Numbered from the stretch's first letter, positions 37,701 to 52,700 are shown. The stretch is DNA of 64,000 bases from Liolophura sinensis (GCF_032854445.1 NC_088301.1:4513703-4577702), one strand, 5' to 3'. Translations and numbers: made by a program. The notes: generated by a model not told the origin, from the letters alone.

Positions 37701-40700
37701 TGGAAAAGGGTTGAGGCTTTCTAAATGCAGACGGCTTTTTCTGAAATGCGACCTTATGTGTGACCATGTAAGTATCGGCCATAGTGGCTGCTGCTTCTAA
37801 TGTATCAGCCTCTTTGTCCTCAATGAAAGTTCTGACATCATCATTAATACACCTTTTAAAGTCTTTAATCAGAATGATCTGTTTTAACTTTTCATAATCT
37901 TTATCTACACTTTTAGCATAAAACCACCGCTCAAACAATTGTTCCTTCTGCCTAGGAAATTCAATGTAAGTCTGATCTCTTTTCTCAAAATTTCTAAATT
38001 TCTGCTGATAGGCCTCTGGCACAAGTTCATATCTTTTTAAGATAGCATCTTTCACAAAATCATAATCTGCTGCCTGTTCTGTTGATAACTCTGTGTATAT
38101 ATCCATAGCTTTGCCAGTTAACACACTCTGTAAAAAGGTAGTCCAAAACTTTTTAGGCCACTCAAAATTTTGAGCAATCTTCTCAAACTGTAGAAAATAT
38201 TTATCTACATCAGTCTCAGGAAATTGTGGCACCAATCTTATGTTTTTAGCGACGTCAAATTTTGGAGGCATATCAGAAAAACTTAAGCCAGACCTATCTC
38301 CTTCCAGTCTCCTTGCTTCAATTTTGCTCTGAAGTCTCAATTTCTCCAATTCGAACACTCTTTCATTTTCCCTTTCTCTAAACAACCTTTCTTTTTCATT
38401 TTCATTTTCCTTAAACAATCTTTCTTTTTCATTTTCTTTAAACAATCTTTCATCTTTCTTTTCCTTTTCTTTAAACAATCTTTCATTTTCCTTTTCTTTA
38501 AACAATCTTTCATTTTTATTTTCTTTCAGTTCTAACTCCTTCAGTCTTATTACAGTGGAATCATCAGTTATACTGATGTAATTCTACCAAACATTTAGCA
38601 ATATTAAACTGCATATCTTTCTTGCGTAAGGATCTTTTGATATTAAGATTCAGGTACTTGCTTAAAGCATACAAATCATTCTTATTTAACACATCAAAAA
38701 TGTCCTGATCTGGCGCTTCCATAAACTCGTCGGGCTTAAAATCCGACATGATGAATAAAATCTGCTGGCAAAATTTAGTACAAAGTCAAAGACTAGAAAA
38801 ATGACACAACTTACACAAAATCCTTTCAATTCAAATTCAAATTCACTTCCCGGACAAGCGCCCAATTTGCTACGACCCAAACTGTCTGTATTATAAAGAG
38901 ATGGCTTGTTCGAAATACGAGACAGTTTAGCCACACAAAAGAGTAACCAAAACCAGCAGATTTTATTTTACAACAATTTATAAGGCTTAACAAGAACAGA
39001 TAACAAGACTTTTACAAATACTAAAGTACTTAAGTTTAACAAGAAAGGATAGCAGTATCTATACAAATACGAAAGTACCTACATATACAACAGTGTCAAG
39101 TCCAAACGGACGCATATATTCCACAATGCAGAAAAACATCCAGGCATAAATGCACAAATAAGAGGGAAAATCCACAGTATAACTGAGTGTATGACGAAAT
39201 ATACACAAAATTCCACAGACAGGGTCCGTGTACTAATAAGCACTGTGTACACAAGAGCACAATTTAAATATACAAGTTCAAACTGAACAAGTGCTCGGTG
39301 GAAATATGACATAACAAAGCCAGAGGCTATAGAGACACCAAAATTCAGCACAAAAGGCCTACTAAAGTAATACACAGCAAAAGCATCCAAAACTCTCAAT
39401 AATTCTCCTTTCTCCTCTTTTGACCTGCTTTCATAGGACTTATACAGACTGGTGGAATTTTCTAGAATAAGAAAATTCTTGAACACTTGTAAACAAACAG
39501 GCCCCGAAATGAGCATATTCTGGAACATTCTAAGGCAGAGGCAGACAGCAGGCCCTGAACTCAGCATATGTAAACAGTGGCAAGCTAAATTTAGAAGCTG
39601 ACGGCAGTTGTGCACATAACAAAGTACAGGTAGACATCCTTTGACTGCATCATCCTAGACTGTAACCCAACTGACGCAAACCACTAACTCATAAACTTGT
39701 GTATTTTATATGAAGAAGTACACGTAGACATCCTTTCACTGCATCGTCCTAGACTTTAACCCAACTGACACAACCCACTAACTCATAAACTTGTGTATTT
39801 TATATGAAGAAGTACCGGTAGACATCCTTTCACTGCATCATCCTAGACTGTAACCCAACTGACACAACCCACTAACTCATAAACTTGTGTATTTTATATG
39901 AAGAAGTACAGGTAGACATCCTTTCACTGCATCATCCTAGACTGTAACCCAACTGACACAACCCACTAACTCATAAACTTGTGTATTTTATATGAAGAAG
40001 TACAGGTAGACATCCTTTGACTGCATCATCCTAGGCTGTAACCCAACTGACACAACCCACTAACTCATAAACTTGTGTATTTTATATGAAGTAGTACAGG
40101 TAGACATCCTTTCACTGCATCATCCTAGACTGTAACCCAACTGACACAACCCACTAACTCATAAACTTGTGTATTTTATATGAAGAAGTACAGGTAGACA
40201 TCCTTTGACTCCATCATCCTAGACTGTAACCCAACTGACACAACCCACTAACTCATAAACTTGTGTATTTTATATGAAAAAGTACAGGTAGACATCCTTT
40301 GACTCCATCATCCTAGACTGTAACCCAACTGACACAACCCACTAACTCATAAACTTGCGTATTTTATATGAAGTAGTACAGGTAGACATCCTTTCACTGC
40401 ATCATCCTAGACTGTAACCCAACTGACACAACCCACTAACTCATAAACTTGTGTATTTTATATGAAGAAGTACAGGTAGACATCCTTTGACTCCATCATC
40501 CTAGACTAACCCAACTGACACAACCAACTAACTCATAAACTTGTGTATTTTATATGAAAAAGTACAGGTAGACATCCTTTGACTGCATCATCCCAGACTA
40601 ACCCAACTGACACAACCAACTAACTCATAAACATTCACGTTTCATGCTATATAAGAGAATATTTAACCCCTCCGAATGGCAGCCTCCTCCCCCTACCACC

Positions 40701-43700
40701 TGCCAACCCACTAACGAGGATAATACAGTGCTCTGTATTACAGACCACTTGTGTTCGCTAAGACAGATGTCTGACCTCAATCCTATTATTTTAAACACCC
40801 TCACCTGCCCCAAAAGTGGGTCGACATTCAGAAGCATCCACCAGTCCCAGAATTCCACAGGTATCTTCCCCCAGGTAGTATATATGGCCACCGCTCTGGA
40901 GGCTGTTGTCACAAGAACACAATGTAGCTAAACTTATTTATTCACCTGATATTTATCTCAATCTGTACTAGGGCCTCCGTGGCTCAGTCGGTTAGCGCGC
41001 TAGCGCAGGGTAATGACACAGGAGCCTCTCACCAATGCGGTCGCTGTGAGTTCAAGTCCAGCTCATGCTGGCTTCCTCTCTGGCCATAAGTGGGAAGGTC
41101 TTCCAGCAACCTGCGGATGGTCGTGGGTTTCCCCCGGGCTGTGCCCGGTTTCCACCCACCATAATGCTGGCTGCCGTTGTATAAGTGAAATATTCTTGAG
41201 TACGGCGTAAAACACCAATCAAATAAATAAATAAATCAATCTGTACTGAAGAATAATTCATTTAAACTACAGTTGTACAGATGTCAGTTTCATGGGAGAG
41301 TAATATTTCAACATTAAATCTTTCTACTGGAATAATTTTTCATGTAAGTCAGAGCAGCGAAGTTTACAGATGGAGGAGTCCAGTATCTTTCAGCAGGTAC
41401 AATGTAACTGACAAACCATCCGTCACCAGGTACAATGTAACTGACAAACCATCCTTCACCAGGTACAATGTAACTGACAAACCATCCGTCACCAGGTACA
41501 ATGTAACTTACAAATCATCCGTCACCAGGTACAATGTAACTGACAAACCATCCTTCACCAGGTACAATGTAACTGACAAACCATCCGTCACCAGGTACAA
41601 TGTAACTTACAAATCATCCGTCACCAGGTACAATGTAACTGACAAACCTTCTGACTTAAAGCTGCAGCTACAGTTATATGTAAAATCAGCCAGAGCTGGA
41701 TTTGAGCCTGTGACCTGACTGGCCAGGAATGAGACCAAATGTTTCACCATAGTGTCCTCTCCCCTATAAAAGTACCTGGCAATTCTCCTGATCAAGTCCA
41801 GCAGCCAGTAAGCCAGCAGTAGGTGATTTTCAACATGCAGTCTCTTTGATTAAGGGTTCAAAAATCAGTATTCTCTGCAATTCCTGGCTTTATAACATTT
41901 TTTCCATCAGTCATTTCTATCAGATGCATGGACACCTAACTTTAGCTGTTTTACACCAATACGGTGTGCATGCCTCTACGTGGGACTGTTTGTCACTGAC
42001 ACTGTTCTAGGTGAAAAATTCTTGATTTAGTTATTTTTAATTAATTGGTATTTTATGACATACTCAAAATATTTCACTTATACGATGGCAGCCAGCAAAA
42101 TGGTGGAAGGAAGGCTGGCACAACCCGGGGGAACCTATGTCCATCCGCAGGTTGCCGACAGACCTTCCCACATATGGAAAAGTTGAAGTAAGAATACATC
42201 AATCTGCGCATCACAAATACGACTCACCTCTGACCTCCAGCTCGCACCAGCTGACTGAGGTCGTGACCTTTCTTGTACACACATCCAATCACAGTCTTGT
42301 ATTGGCAGATGAGGTCAGACACACTGCTGAAATACACACATCATATATGTACTGTTTTCAATTGTACTTAAATCTCACACAAAACACTTGGAGAAGCAAG
42401 CACAGCATTTATCTAATTATCTACATTCAATTTAATGGTGTAGCCAGCACTGAAAACAAGATAAACGAACAATGAAAATCTCACATGAATAATAGACAAC
42501 TGACTGCAAGGTATTATTGTGTATTACTTTGTCAACTACATTTTCAAGTACTTTTTCTGTGTGAAATATACCCACGACTACTGGCCTTATACAATGTCAG
42601 TTATGTTCATGGGTGGAGCAGTCTGGACTGATTGAGTATCTGGCAAAACTTAACAAGGCTAAACCCTGACAAAACTTTTCAAGGTCATGCCCTGACAAAA
42701 CTTTTCAAGGTTGAGCCATGATAAAACTTTTCAAGGTTAAACCCTCACAAAACTTTTCAAGGTTAAGCTCTGACAAAACTTTTCTAGGTCAAGATCTGAC
42801 AACACTTTTCAAGGTCAAGCTCTCACAAAACTTTTCTAGGTCAAGCCCTGACAAAACTTTTCAAGGTTAAGCCCTGACAAAGATTTTCAAGGTCAAGCCT
42901 GGACAAAACTTTTCAAGGTTAAGCCCTGACAAAACTTTTCAAGGTCAAGCTCTGACAAAACTTTTCAAGGTTAAGTATCATCTCCATGGTTTAGAAGTTT
43001 ATATCCAACACTTAATGACCTTGATTAAGAGTATAGGTCAACACTGATTTATAGTTTATACTAATGTATCTGTTCATTTTTCCCTGACATTTCTGCTCAT
43101 AAAAAGGTGGCCAGGATATGGTTTTAGAGAAAAATGTCTGAATGAAAGTTTTGTGTAAAAATGTACATTGTGCTATACTAACCAGACCTCTTGTGGATGG
43201 AATGCCTTCAGATGAGCACAGGTACAAATGACATCTAGTAAGATCTTTGTGGCAGATCCTCCCTTCATACGACTGGAACCTGTGATGGGTTCAGGCTGAA
43301 AAATAAATGAGGTTCAAGCTGAAACAGGGACAAGGCTGAGGTTGTAACAGGGATGGGGATCATACTGAAGAAGAGATGAGGTTCATGCAGAAATAGGGGT
43401 GAGGTCCCTGCTGTATTAATAGGGATGGGGCTTAGGATGAAGCAGTGATGAGGTGCAAGCTGTTCAGGATGAATTGGGGATGCACCTCAACCTGAAACAG
43501 GAGTGAGACTCATTTAAAATATTCATGAAAGCTGGCTGAAGCTGACATGATACAAAAGAAATCAGTCAAAGATTCAGGCTGAAAGAGAGAAATATTTTAG
43601 CTAAAATGAAGGTTCAAGCTGAGAAAGGGCACAATTTAGGCTGACGAAATCGAGGAAAACAGGGTTAAGATCAAACCGAAATGCAGTTCAAAACAACAGC

Positions 43701-46700
43701 TTCCAAAAACCATGAATGGTATCTTTTCTTCTGGACAAAAAGATTGTATGCACTTGTAAATTTTCATAAAAATATTATTATTAATAGATTATTAGCCGCT
43801 TTTATTGCAGAACTGAACTCACTCCAATGATGGGGTTGAGAATAAAGGCTTTACCCTCATGGCTGGCATCTGACAATCCTTTGGCAACTGTCAATAAGAA
43901 GTGAGCGGGACAACCTTAGACCTTCCAGCAGCACTAGTACCATGTATAAGACTATGTACGCTTGTTATTAGGTATGTGTACATAGACTGTGTCTTCTTGT
44001 GGCAGGGCGAGTCAATGCCATCAAAGGGCTGTCGCCGCTGAAATATCATGACGACACCAGACATGACATCCTAACCAGTCACATAATACTGACACCGAGC
44101 AACCAGTACTGCTACCTTGCTCTAACTGGTCAGTGCTGAACACCAAGCAAGGTGGCAGCAAGTACCGTTTGTAATGCCTTGGGTATGACCTGACCCAGGT
44201 TTGATTCCAGGTCTCTAACCTTTAGACCGGCAAAGTAGTTACCATGTATAAGATTTAACATGAATAAATGTAACCAGCGGTTCTAGAACCTGGACTGAAC
44301 CCAGGCACACAGCTGTGAGTGGAGGGTAGCTACCTGACCAAGGAATGAACGTTGTACATGTAAATGACTCTTGTTAGAGCATGAGTCCACATACATGTTG
44401 ACATTATTTACCAATGGTCATCAGGAAAAATGACAGGAATATGGAATAAAGCTTTGTCATTTGAACACTATGACATGTTCATGTTTGGTTCATGTTTGAG
44501 TGATGCAAAATACAACTTAATTGATCATAACTACCACCTAGCCTGGTATCCAAGTCAACCAGATAGATATTCTCATTTCAAAAATCTTCTATGGAAGTTA
44601 CAGTTACGGTAAGCTACATGTATACAACAATAATATTCTTTTCAACTGACATAAGTACACTTACCTTGCAAGAAAGTTTTATCCCATTTCTCAATAGATT
44701 TATTCCTTGATAGGAAAGAGAAAACAGAATTATTAAAACACACGCTAAAGGAAGAAATGTAAAATATGCAACACGTCTACCCTAAACAATAACAGAATGA
44801 TCAATCCAATGTCAAGACAAAGATATAAGGCATGAGTTAGATAGATTTGAATTTGAATTCCTTCTTTCAAGGACATATAAAACTAAATGTAGCTAGTAAT
44901 TATTTACACAAATTTTTAAAATTCCTAAACTGAATATTTTCACTTTTGTTATATTTGTTAATTATTACATAGTTTGTCATCATTCCCTTAAGTCATAACA
45001 ACTATCCCAGGCTAGCGTCACTTAAACAAATTTTTTACATATTTCCAAATATGACTGTCTCATGACATGACAAGTAAGATACTGAGTCTGAAATCTAAGC
45101 ATACATATACCTGGCCTGATGGATGTGATTAAAGCCAAGCAGCACAGGTGTGAAGGTATCCAGGTGTTGTAAACAGTGCTCCAGTTGCCCGGCAACAAAA
45201 GGGGCAGACAATCCACAGGTGATTCCGATATACAGCACTTGCTTCTTACCTGCACACACCTGATGGACAGATGGCATATAAATATCAAAATACATACAGT
45301 AAAACTAGCATTTTATAGATATATACATGTAAGACGACACCAAATATATTTTGTGTTTTACAGTACGGTGTGAAACACCAATCACATAAGTAAAATGTAG
45401 AAAGGAGGCAACACTAAAAAATCCCCAAATGGAATAAAATTAACTTGAAAATCCATTTCTTTATTTTGTTCAATCTTAATATTTTTTATGACTTTCCTGT
45501 TCTTCAAGGCTTTTAAATCAAATAAATACATCTTTAGCATGAACAATTGCTGGGACAGTCCATATTCCCACAAATTAGATGATTTTTCATTTTATCTTTG
45601 TACCCCCTCCAACATCGAAAACTATTCTCTGTCCGTAAAACAAAGATTTAAACTAGTGTGATTTAATATCACATTTGTTTATTTCTCACATTCTTTAAGT
45701 ATTGAATTACAAACTGAGCCTGATAGAAACTCTCCAGACACATGGTTAAATATTGAATTACAAACTGAGCCTGATAGAAACTCTCCAGACACATGGTTGA
45801 GTATTGAATTACAAACTGAGCCTGATAGAAACTCTCCAGACACATGGTTAAATATTGAATTACAAACTGAGCCTGATAGAAACTCTCCAGACACATGGTT
45901 GAGTAATGAATTACAAACTGAGCCTGATAGAAACTCTTCAGACACATGGTTAAGTATTGAATTACAAACTGAGCCTGATAGAAACTCTTCAGACACATGG
46001 TTAAGTATTGAATTACAAACTGAGCCTGATAGAAACTCTCCAGACACATGGTTAAGTATTGAATTACAAACTGAGCCTGATAGAAACTCTCCAGACACAT
46101 GGTTGAGTAATGAATTACAAACTGAGCCTGATAGAAACTCTCCAGACACATGGTTAAGTATTGAATTACAAACTGAGCCTGATAGAAACTCTCCAGACAC
46201 ATGGTTGAGTAATGAATTACAAACTGAGCCTGATAGAAACTCTTCAGACACATGGTTGAGTACGACGTTAAACCCCAAGCACTCACTCCAGACACATGGT
46301 TGAGTACAACATTAAACCCCAAGCACTCACTCCAGACACATGGTTGAGTATGACGTTAAACCCCAAGCACTCACTCCAGACACATGGTTGAGTATGACGT
46401 TAAGCCCCAAGCACTCACTCCAGACACATGGTTGAGTACGACGTTAAACCCCAAGTACTCACTCCAGACACATGGTTGAGTACGACGTTAAACCCCAAGC
46501 ACCCACTCCAGACACATGGTTGAGTACGACGTTAAACCCCAAGCACTCACTCCAGACACATGACAAACCTGTTGGTTAATGAACCAGTACAGATTTATCT
46601 CTCATTGTAAGCAAGCTACAATCTATCCGTCTTTAAGGCTGGTAAAGTGCACTGTAAGCTGGTTGATGTACCCTCATGAATAAGGTGAATGTGTTGCATA

Positions 46701-49700
46701 AGTTAGTTTCAAGTAAAACTTGCTATCATTTTCTAGATTAACGAAGGGGTATTCTTGTTTTTGGAGGGGGACATGTGTGTTTTTAAAAGAGAGAGAAAAA
46801 GTGTAAGACCTGATTCACAAATATGTAGGTATGTATGTAATACTGGGTTTTTGGGGCCACCATGGCTTCTGTGAGAAGCGTGCCAGCACAGTATGTGGAA
46901 AGGTCTTCCAGCTTTCCTCCCAACATATAAGAGAAATATTCTTCAGTACGGCATACAACACCAATGAAATAAAATAACTAAATAAATTATTGGGTTTTTA
47001 TGTCATATTTAAAAAAATTTTCAGTCATATGAAGACAGGGAGTCAATATCATGCTAAAGACACCAGACCCACCCACATTATACTGGCACCAGGATAACCA
47101 GTTATGTTTTCTTGCTCTTACCTCTCACACCGAGTGAGGCAGCAACAAATACCGATTTGGTATGACCCGACCCATCTTTGGTATCACCCAACCCAGGTGA
47201 TATCCCACGGTTTCCTGACTTGGAGGCAAATGCAGTAACCACTAGGCCATGGCAGCGGTTACATGTACCAGTATAAAGCTTGACCAACCCTGCTGATCTG
47301 TGTTACACTCACCTGTGTCAGCATATGAGCTCCATGAGTCGGGTCATCCTCATACAGTTCCTGTGAGGTCAGCAGCGCCCTGACCAACAAAATACATTTA
47401 TTTATTTGACTGGTGTTTTGCGATGGACTCAAGACTATTTCACTCCTACAAAATATACATACAATATAGGATATTATTCACAGCCCAAGTCGGGATCTTG
47501 GTGACAATATGTGGATGATGGTGCCTGTGTGTTCAGTTGTGCAATAAAACATTTGATCCAAATGAATTGTCTTCCACCAATATTATGTGCACAGTTATCA
47601 TATAATATTATATTATGTAAAAGTGGGATCTACAATGGTAATTCCAGTTTCCGTAACCCATGAAACTGACTGCCATCACATGACTGAACTATTCTTGGGT
47701 ATGGCATTAAACAACGATTCAATCAATTGTAAATAAATAAATACTGTTCAATTCACCCATTATGTAGGTGAAATGTGAATTCAGCTTAGCGAAGAATTTC
47801 TTCAGGACATGAGAATTGCTCATTTAACAGTATAAATGCAGGCCTTCAAGTTTTCACTCATAGTAAATCTTGATATCTGACTATTAAGCATTATTTTCCT
47901 GTTTTACATCTTTGGACTTGAGCAGTGGTTTGACTTACTTGTCACCTCCAGCAATGATGTACTGGTAACAATTCGACCTTCCACTGTTTTCAAGCTGTCT
48001 TCCAAATGTTCTCTGGAAAAAAAAGTGATGTTATTTCACAATTTCCATGGATCTAAATTAAAATCCATACATTTATTTGATCAGCGTTTCATGTCAAATT
48101 TTCAAATTCTGAAGACTATGTGCCTAATTTGTCTGTCAGTAGTCAGTGGGTGGAGTAAAACCACCCAGCTATACTTCATCACGTGTAAAGTATCTGACAC
48201 ACCCCCTGATGTAGTTTACTGTCAGTGCACATTCATCTGGCACACCCCCTGATGTAGTTTACTATCAGTGCACATTTCATCTGGCACATCTCCTGATGTA
48301 GTTTATGATCAGTGCATGTTGATCTGAGACACCTCCTGATTTAGTTTACTATCAGTGCACATTAATCTGACACACCCCCTGATGTAGTTTACTATCAGTG
48401 CACATTCATCTGACACACCTCCTGATGTAGTTTACTATCAGTGCACATTCATCTAACACACCTCCTGATGCAGTTTACCATCAGTGCACGTTGATCTGAG
48501 ACACCTCCTGATGTAGTTTACTATCAGTGCACATTACATCTGGCACATCTCTCGATGTAGTTAGCTGTCAGTGCACATTCATCTGACACACCTCCTGATG
48601 TAGTTTACTGTCAGTGCACATTTATCTGATACACCTCCTGATGTAGTTTTCTGTCAGTGCACATTCATCTGACACACCTGACGTAGTTTACTATCATTGC
48701 ACATTCATCTGACACACCTCCTGATGTAGTTTACTATCAGTGCACATTCATCTAACACACCTCCTGATGTAGTTTACTATCAGTGCACATTCATCTGACA
48801 CACCTCCTGATGTAGTTTACTATCAGTGCACATTCATCTGACACACCTCCTGATGTAGTTTACTGTCAGTGCACATTCATCTGACACACCTCCTGATGCA
48901 GTTTACTATCAGTGCACATTCATCTGACACACCTCCTGATGTAGTTTACTATTAGTGCACATTCATCTGACATGCCTCCTGATGTAGTTTACTATCAGTG
49001 CACATTCATCTGACACACCTCCTGATGTAGTTTACTATTAGTGCACATTCATCTGACATGCCTCCTGATGTAGTTTACTATCAGTGCACATTCATCTGAC
49101 ACACCTCCTGATGTAGTTTACTATTAGTGCACATTCATCTGACATGCCTCCTGATGTAGTTTACTATCAGTGCACATTCATCTGACACACCTCCTGATGC
49201 AGTTTACTATCAGTGCACATTCATCTGACACGCCTCCTGATGTAGTTTACTATCAGTGCACATTCATCTGACATGCCTCCTGATGTAGTTTACTATCAGT
49301 GCACGTTCATCTGACATGCCTCCTGGTGTAGTTTACTATCAGTGCACATTCATCTGACACACCTCCTAATATAGTTTACCGTCAGTGCACATTCATTTGA
49401 CACACCTCCTGATGTAGTTTACCATCAGTGCACGTTCATCTGACACACCTCCTGATGTAGTTTACCATCAGTGCATGTTCATCTGGCACACCTCCTGATG
49501 TAGTTTACCATCAGTGCACATTCATCTGACATGCCTCCTGATGTAGTTTACCGTCAGTGCACATTCATCTGACACACCTCCTGATGTAGTTTACTATCAG
49601 TGCACGTTCATCTGACACACCTCCTGATGTAGTTTACTATCAGTGAACATTCAGTGGTATACACATGTATGGATTAGAACAATCATGGACTTAAAGGAGA

Positions 49701-52700
49701 AGAAAATTTTTAAAATAGGCTGAAAAGAGCGCATTTTTTTCTTTTTGGTGGTGCCTGCTGCATAATTTTGTGATTTTTCCTTGCCATACACATAAAGCCT
49801 GAAAACGGGGAAGCTGGCATAAATCGCTGAGTCCATCGCGCCTTCCATCTTTAACACCCTGTAATTTATGCTGGGTGTGTGTTGCTTCTCAGCTAATGAG
49901 AATTGTTAAAACTGCTGGCTTATTTGTGTTAATTCGGAACTAGCGTCCAAGATTCTGGTTTCCCGATTGTCAAACCGAAATCACCGAAGCAACGTGAAGT
50001 ACCGGCGGTTGGCAGGTCACATACATTTTCTACCAGAAATGTACAAACTGTACTTTGGCGGTTTCCTACAGAAATTCTCCTCCTAACCCAGAAGACTTCA
50101 AGACTAGTTCTTAGGAAAACTGGAGATGCCCACAGCAGATTTTGGCACTGAATTTATTCATAATTTATCAACTTGAGCTGCATATTAGAATTTTTTATGG
50201 CATGTACATGTGAGGACATGCATACTCTTTTCAATGGTATTTGTTTGATATTTAAATTTTCTTCTCTTTTACGTGGTCAGTGGCTTGTGGCGTCCTCTTA
50301 GCTGTGGTCTGTGGCTTGTGGCGTCCTCTCAGCTAAATCCTACTTGCTGCAATAATGGTTCTCTGAGGACAAAACTTCAATCTGAGTCTCGACAGCTCAG
50401 ATTACAAATTAATATTGGCATCCCTCTGTTCACACAGCAGTAGATTTGGTTTCCCAGTCAGATTAGTGGTGCTAACAAACAGTTACTATCTATTCTCCTC
50501 GCACTTCGCTAAGGTACATATACTTACTGATGTCATAAAGCCTATCCTGCCAGATGTGCCACAACCACTGAACACGATAAGGCCATTATCCCCACCCTGG
50601 AAAATACCACAACACCTCATAACCTTACACATGTCACACAAAAATTATTTTCTGAAACTGTCTCCATTACTCCATTAAAGTTGTTTTCTAAAACATTTAA
50701 CAGCTTTGTCCAAAGGAGGAACATATTTCAAAACTATACGTGAAACTAATATCTTTGCATTTCATCTTTCACATTTAACAAAGAAAAATCATTGTGTTTA
50801 ATTGCAGTATATTTATTTATTTATTTCACTTGTGTTTCACACTATACTCAAGAATTTTTACTTCCTCAATGATGGTCAAGTTTTTGTGTGGAGGAAACTA
50901 GATTGCTCAGAATAAGCCACTGCTTTTGCCAAGTTAATGGCCAACTTTTGTGTAACATCATGAACATACTTTTTTAAAATTTTTTTTGATTGGTGTTGTA
51001 CGCCATACTCAAGAATATTTCACTTCTACGACGCTGGCCAGCATTATGGTGGGAGGACACGGGGCAGAGCCCGGGGAAACCCAGGACCATCCGCAGGTTG
51101 CTGTCAGACATTCCCACTTACGACTGGAGAGGAAGCCAGCATGAGCTGGACTTGAACTCACAGCAACCACATTGGTGAGAGACTCCTGGGTCATTACGCT
51201 GTGCTAGCGCACTAACCAACTGAGCCACGGAGGCCCCCATGAACATACTGTATATCATGTTACTCTTGCTTCTGGTCATTGTTACAGCTCCGTGCTACTA
51301 AGGTCTCAACAAAAATGGAAGTAGGCAAAAATGGCAAATTCCCTGTCCATGGGTGGGATTGAATCCATGCCGCAGGTGACCTGATGATTAAAGGACAACC
51401 ACCTTTGAACCAAGATGTGAGGTGTGCCCCCTACCTGTAGTATAGATGCCGCTACACTGGATATCTCTTCCACTGTGGATAAGATTTGCTGGCTCTGTAA
51501 TCCCTGCCAAGATACATGTAGGTGTACATAAAATACACAGGAACAGGGAGAGAAGTCATGAGAACTACTTAACCGAATTACCTCCCCTTGTCAATTCCTC
51601 AGACGGTGTGTTGACTGATCAGACAAGAAACAAGAAATATCTATTCACAAAGGGGTGCATGGAACAGATGAGACGATTAAATAAAATTAAAACTTAAGCT
51701 CAGCTGTCATGCCACTTTCTAGTTGTATGAGTGACATTGTTGCATGACCGCCAGCAATATCTTAGGCTGTGAGACATAGCAGTTATCAGCTGACTTGACA
51801 TGTTACAAAACGCTTTTACTCAATGTTATAACGAAACAGCCCAGTCACCTGAATGCAGTGCTGGCCCAAACTGGTTAATGACAGATTGTATGCTTTTCTC
51901 CAGTTGATGCTGAGTTAGACATACAGTTGCAAACATTTAAACACTGAAAAAACAGGACCATTTACATAGGTTCCACTGGTCATATTCAACACTGACAGTC
52001 ATACAATATACATACAGTTAACTGTAAAGTTTCCAGTAAGAAGCTGGATAAGTAAGATTTATATGATAAGATAAAAGTGGTAAGAAGACTGTGCCATCTT
52101 GAGTCACATAATTTGGGGACAAATCAAGGAATTGGTAAATGTGTCTAATATGAGACTAAATATACACCTTAACAGTAAGGACACTGATGCAGTGGTGAAC
52201 AGTAATATTAAATCACACATCAAATTAATCAAAAAGTAACAATTTTGAAAAATTTTGGTCTTATCTTAATTTAGAATTTTTTCCCTCAAAAACATCATCT
52301 ACTTAGGATTGCTAGTTTTAAAATACTGAAAAATTACATCACTGGAATATTAATAAAGAAAATTATTTGGAACTATACCTCAGCATTTTCATATCCTCCA
52401 AACATCTGCATATCACAGTTCTCAAGAAGGTGGACAAAATCTGCAAGAGTGAAACACATGGATGAGCCAAGTAGAGCTACTGTACAACAGAAATATGTGA
52501 ACAGGTAGCCTAATACCTGACGTTCATACACTCAAAGGGGCCGCCAGTGGCCAAGTGGTTAGGGTGTTAGGACAGTGCAGTGACAAAGGACATTTTCACA
52601 AATGCAGTTGCTGTGAGTTCCAGTCCAGCTCATGCTGGCTTCCCCTCCAGCCGAATGTGGGAAGGTCTGCCAGCAATCTGTGGATAGTCATGTGTTTCTG

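Larger units (their letters stand above)
36968..39621 (-). mobile_element. Internally deleted Ty3/gypsy-type LTR retrotransposon
   Basis: The element is read on the minus strand. Its ends are TGTTATGTG... and ...GGTCGTAACA, forming a TGTTA/TAACA inverted repeat, flanked by AAGT at 36964-36967 and 39622-39625. Order: 5' LTR, primer-binding site, gag, protease, then directly the last dozen or so bases of an LTR end. Reverse transcriptase, RNase H, integrase and the rest of the 3' LTR are absent. Clade cannot be fixed without the polymerase; the gag and protease type point to Ty3/gypsy. Confidence 0.85.

Noticed and set aside
39079-39615. 178-codon minus-strand frame
   Set aside because: It lies wholly in the 5' LTR, ends near the LTR edge and has no retroviral or cellular domain.
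40625-40931. Two overlapping 95-codon open frames
   Set aside because: They are other-frame shadows of GCKR-like exon 40902-40805, whose own frame reads GGHIYYLG and DASECRPTFG and matches in phase.
40970-41060. tRNA gene from A and B boxes (also 13458-13540, 51150-51237)
   Set aside because: They are heads of SINEs with target duplications and body and tail; no proper cloverleaf was recognised.
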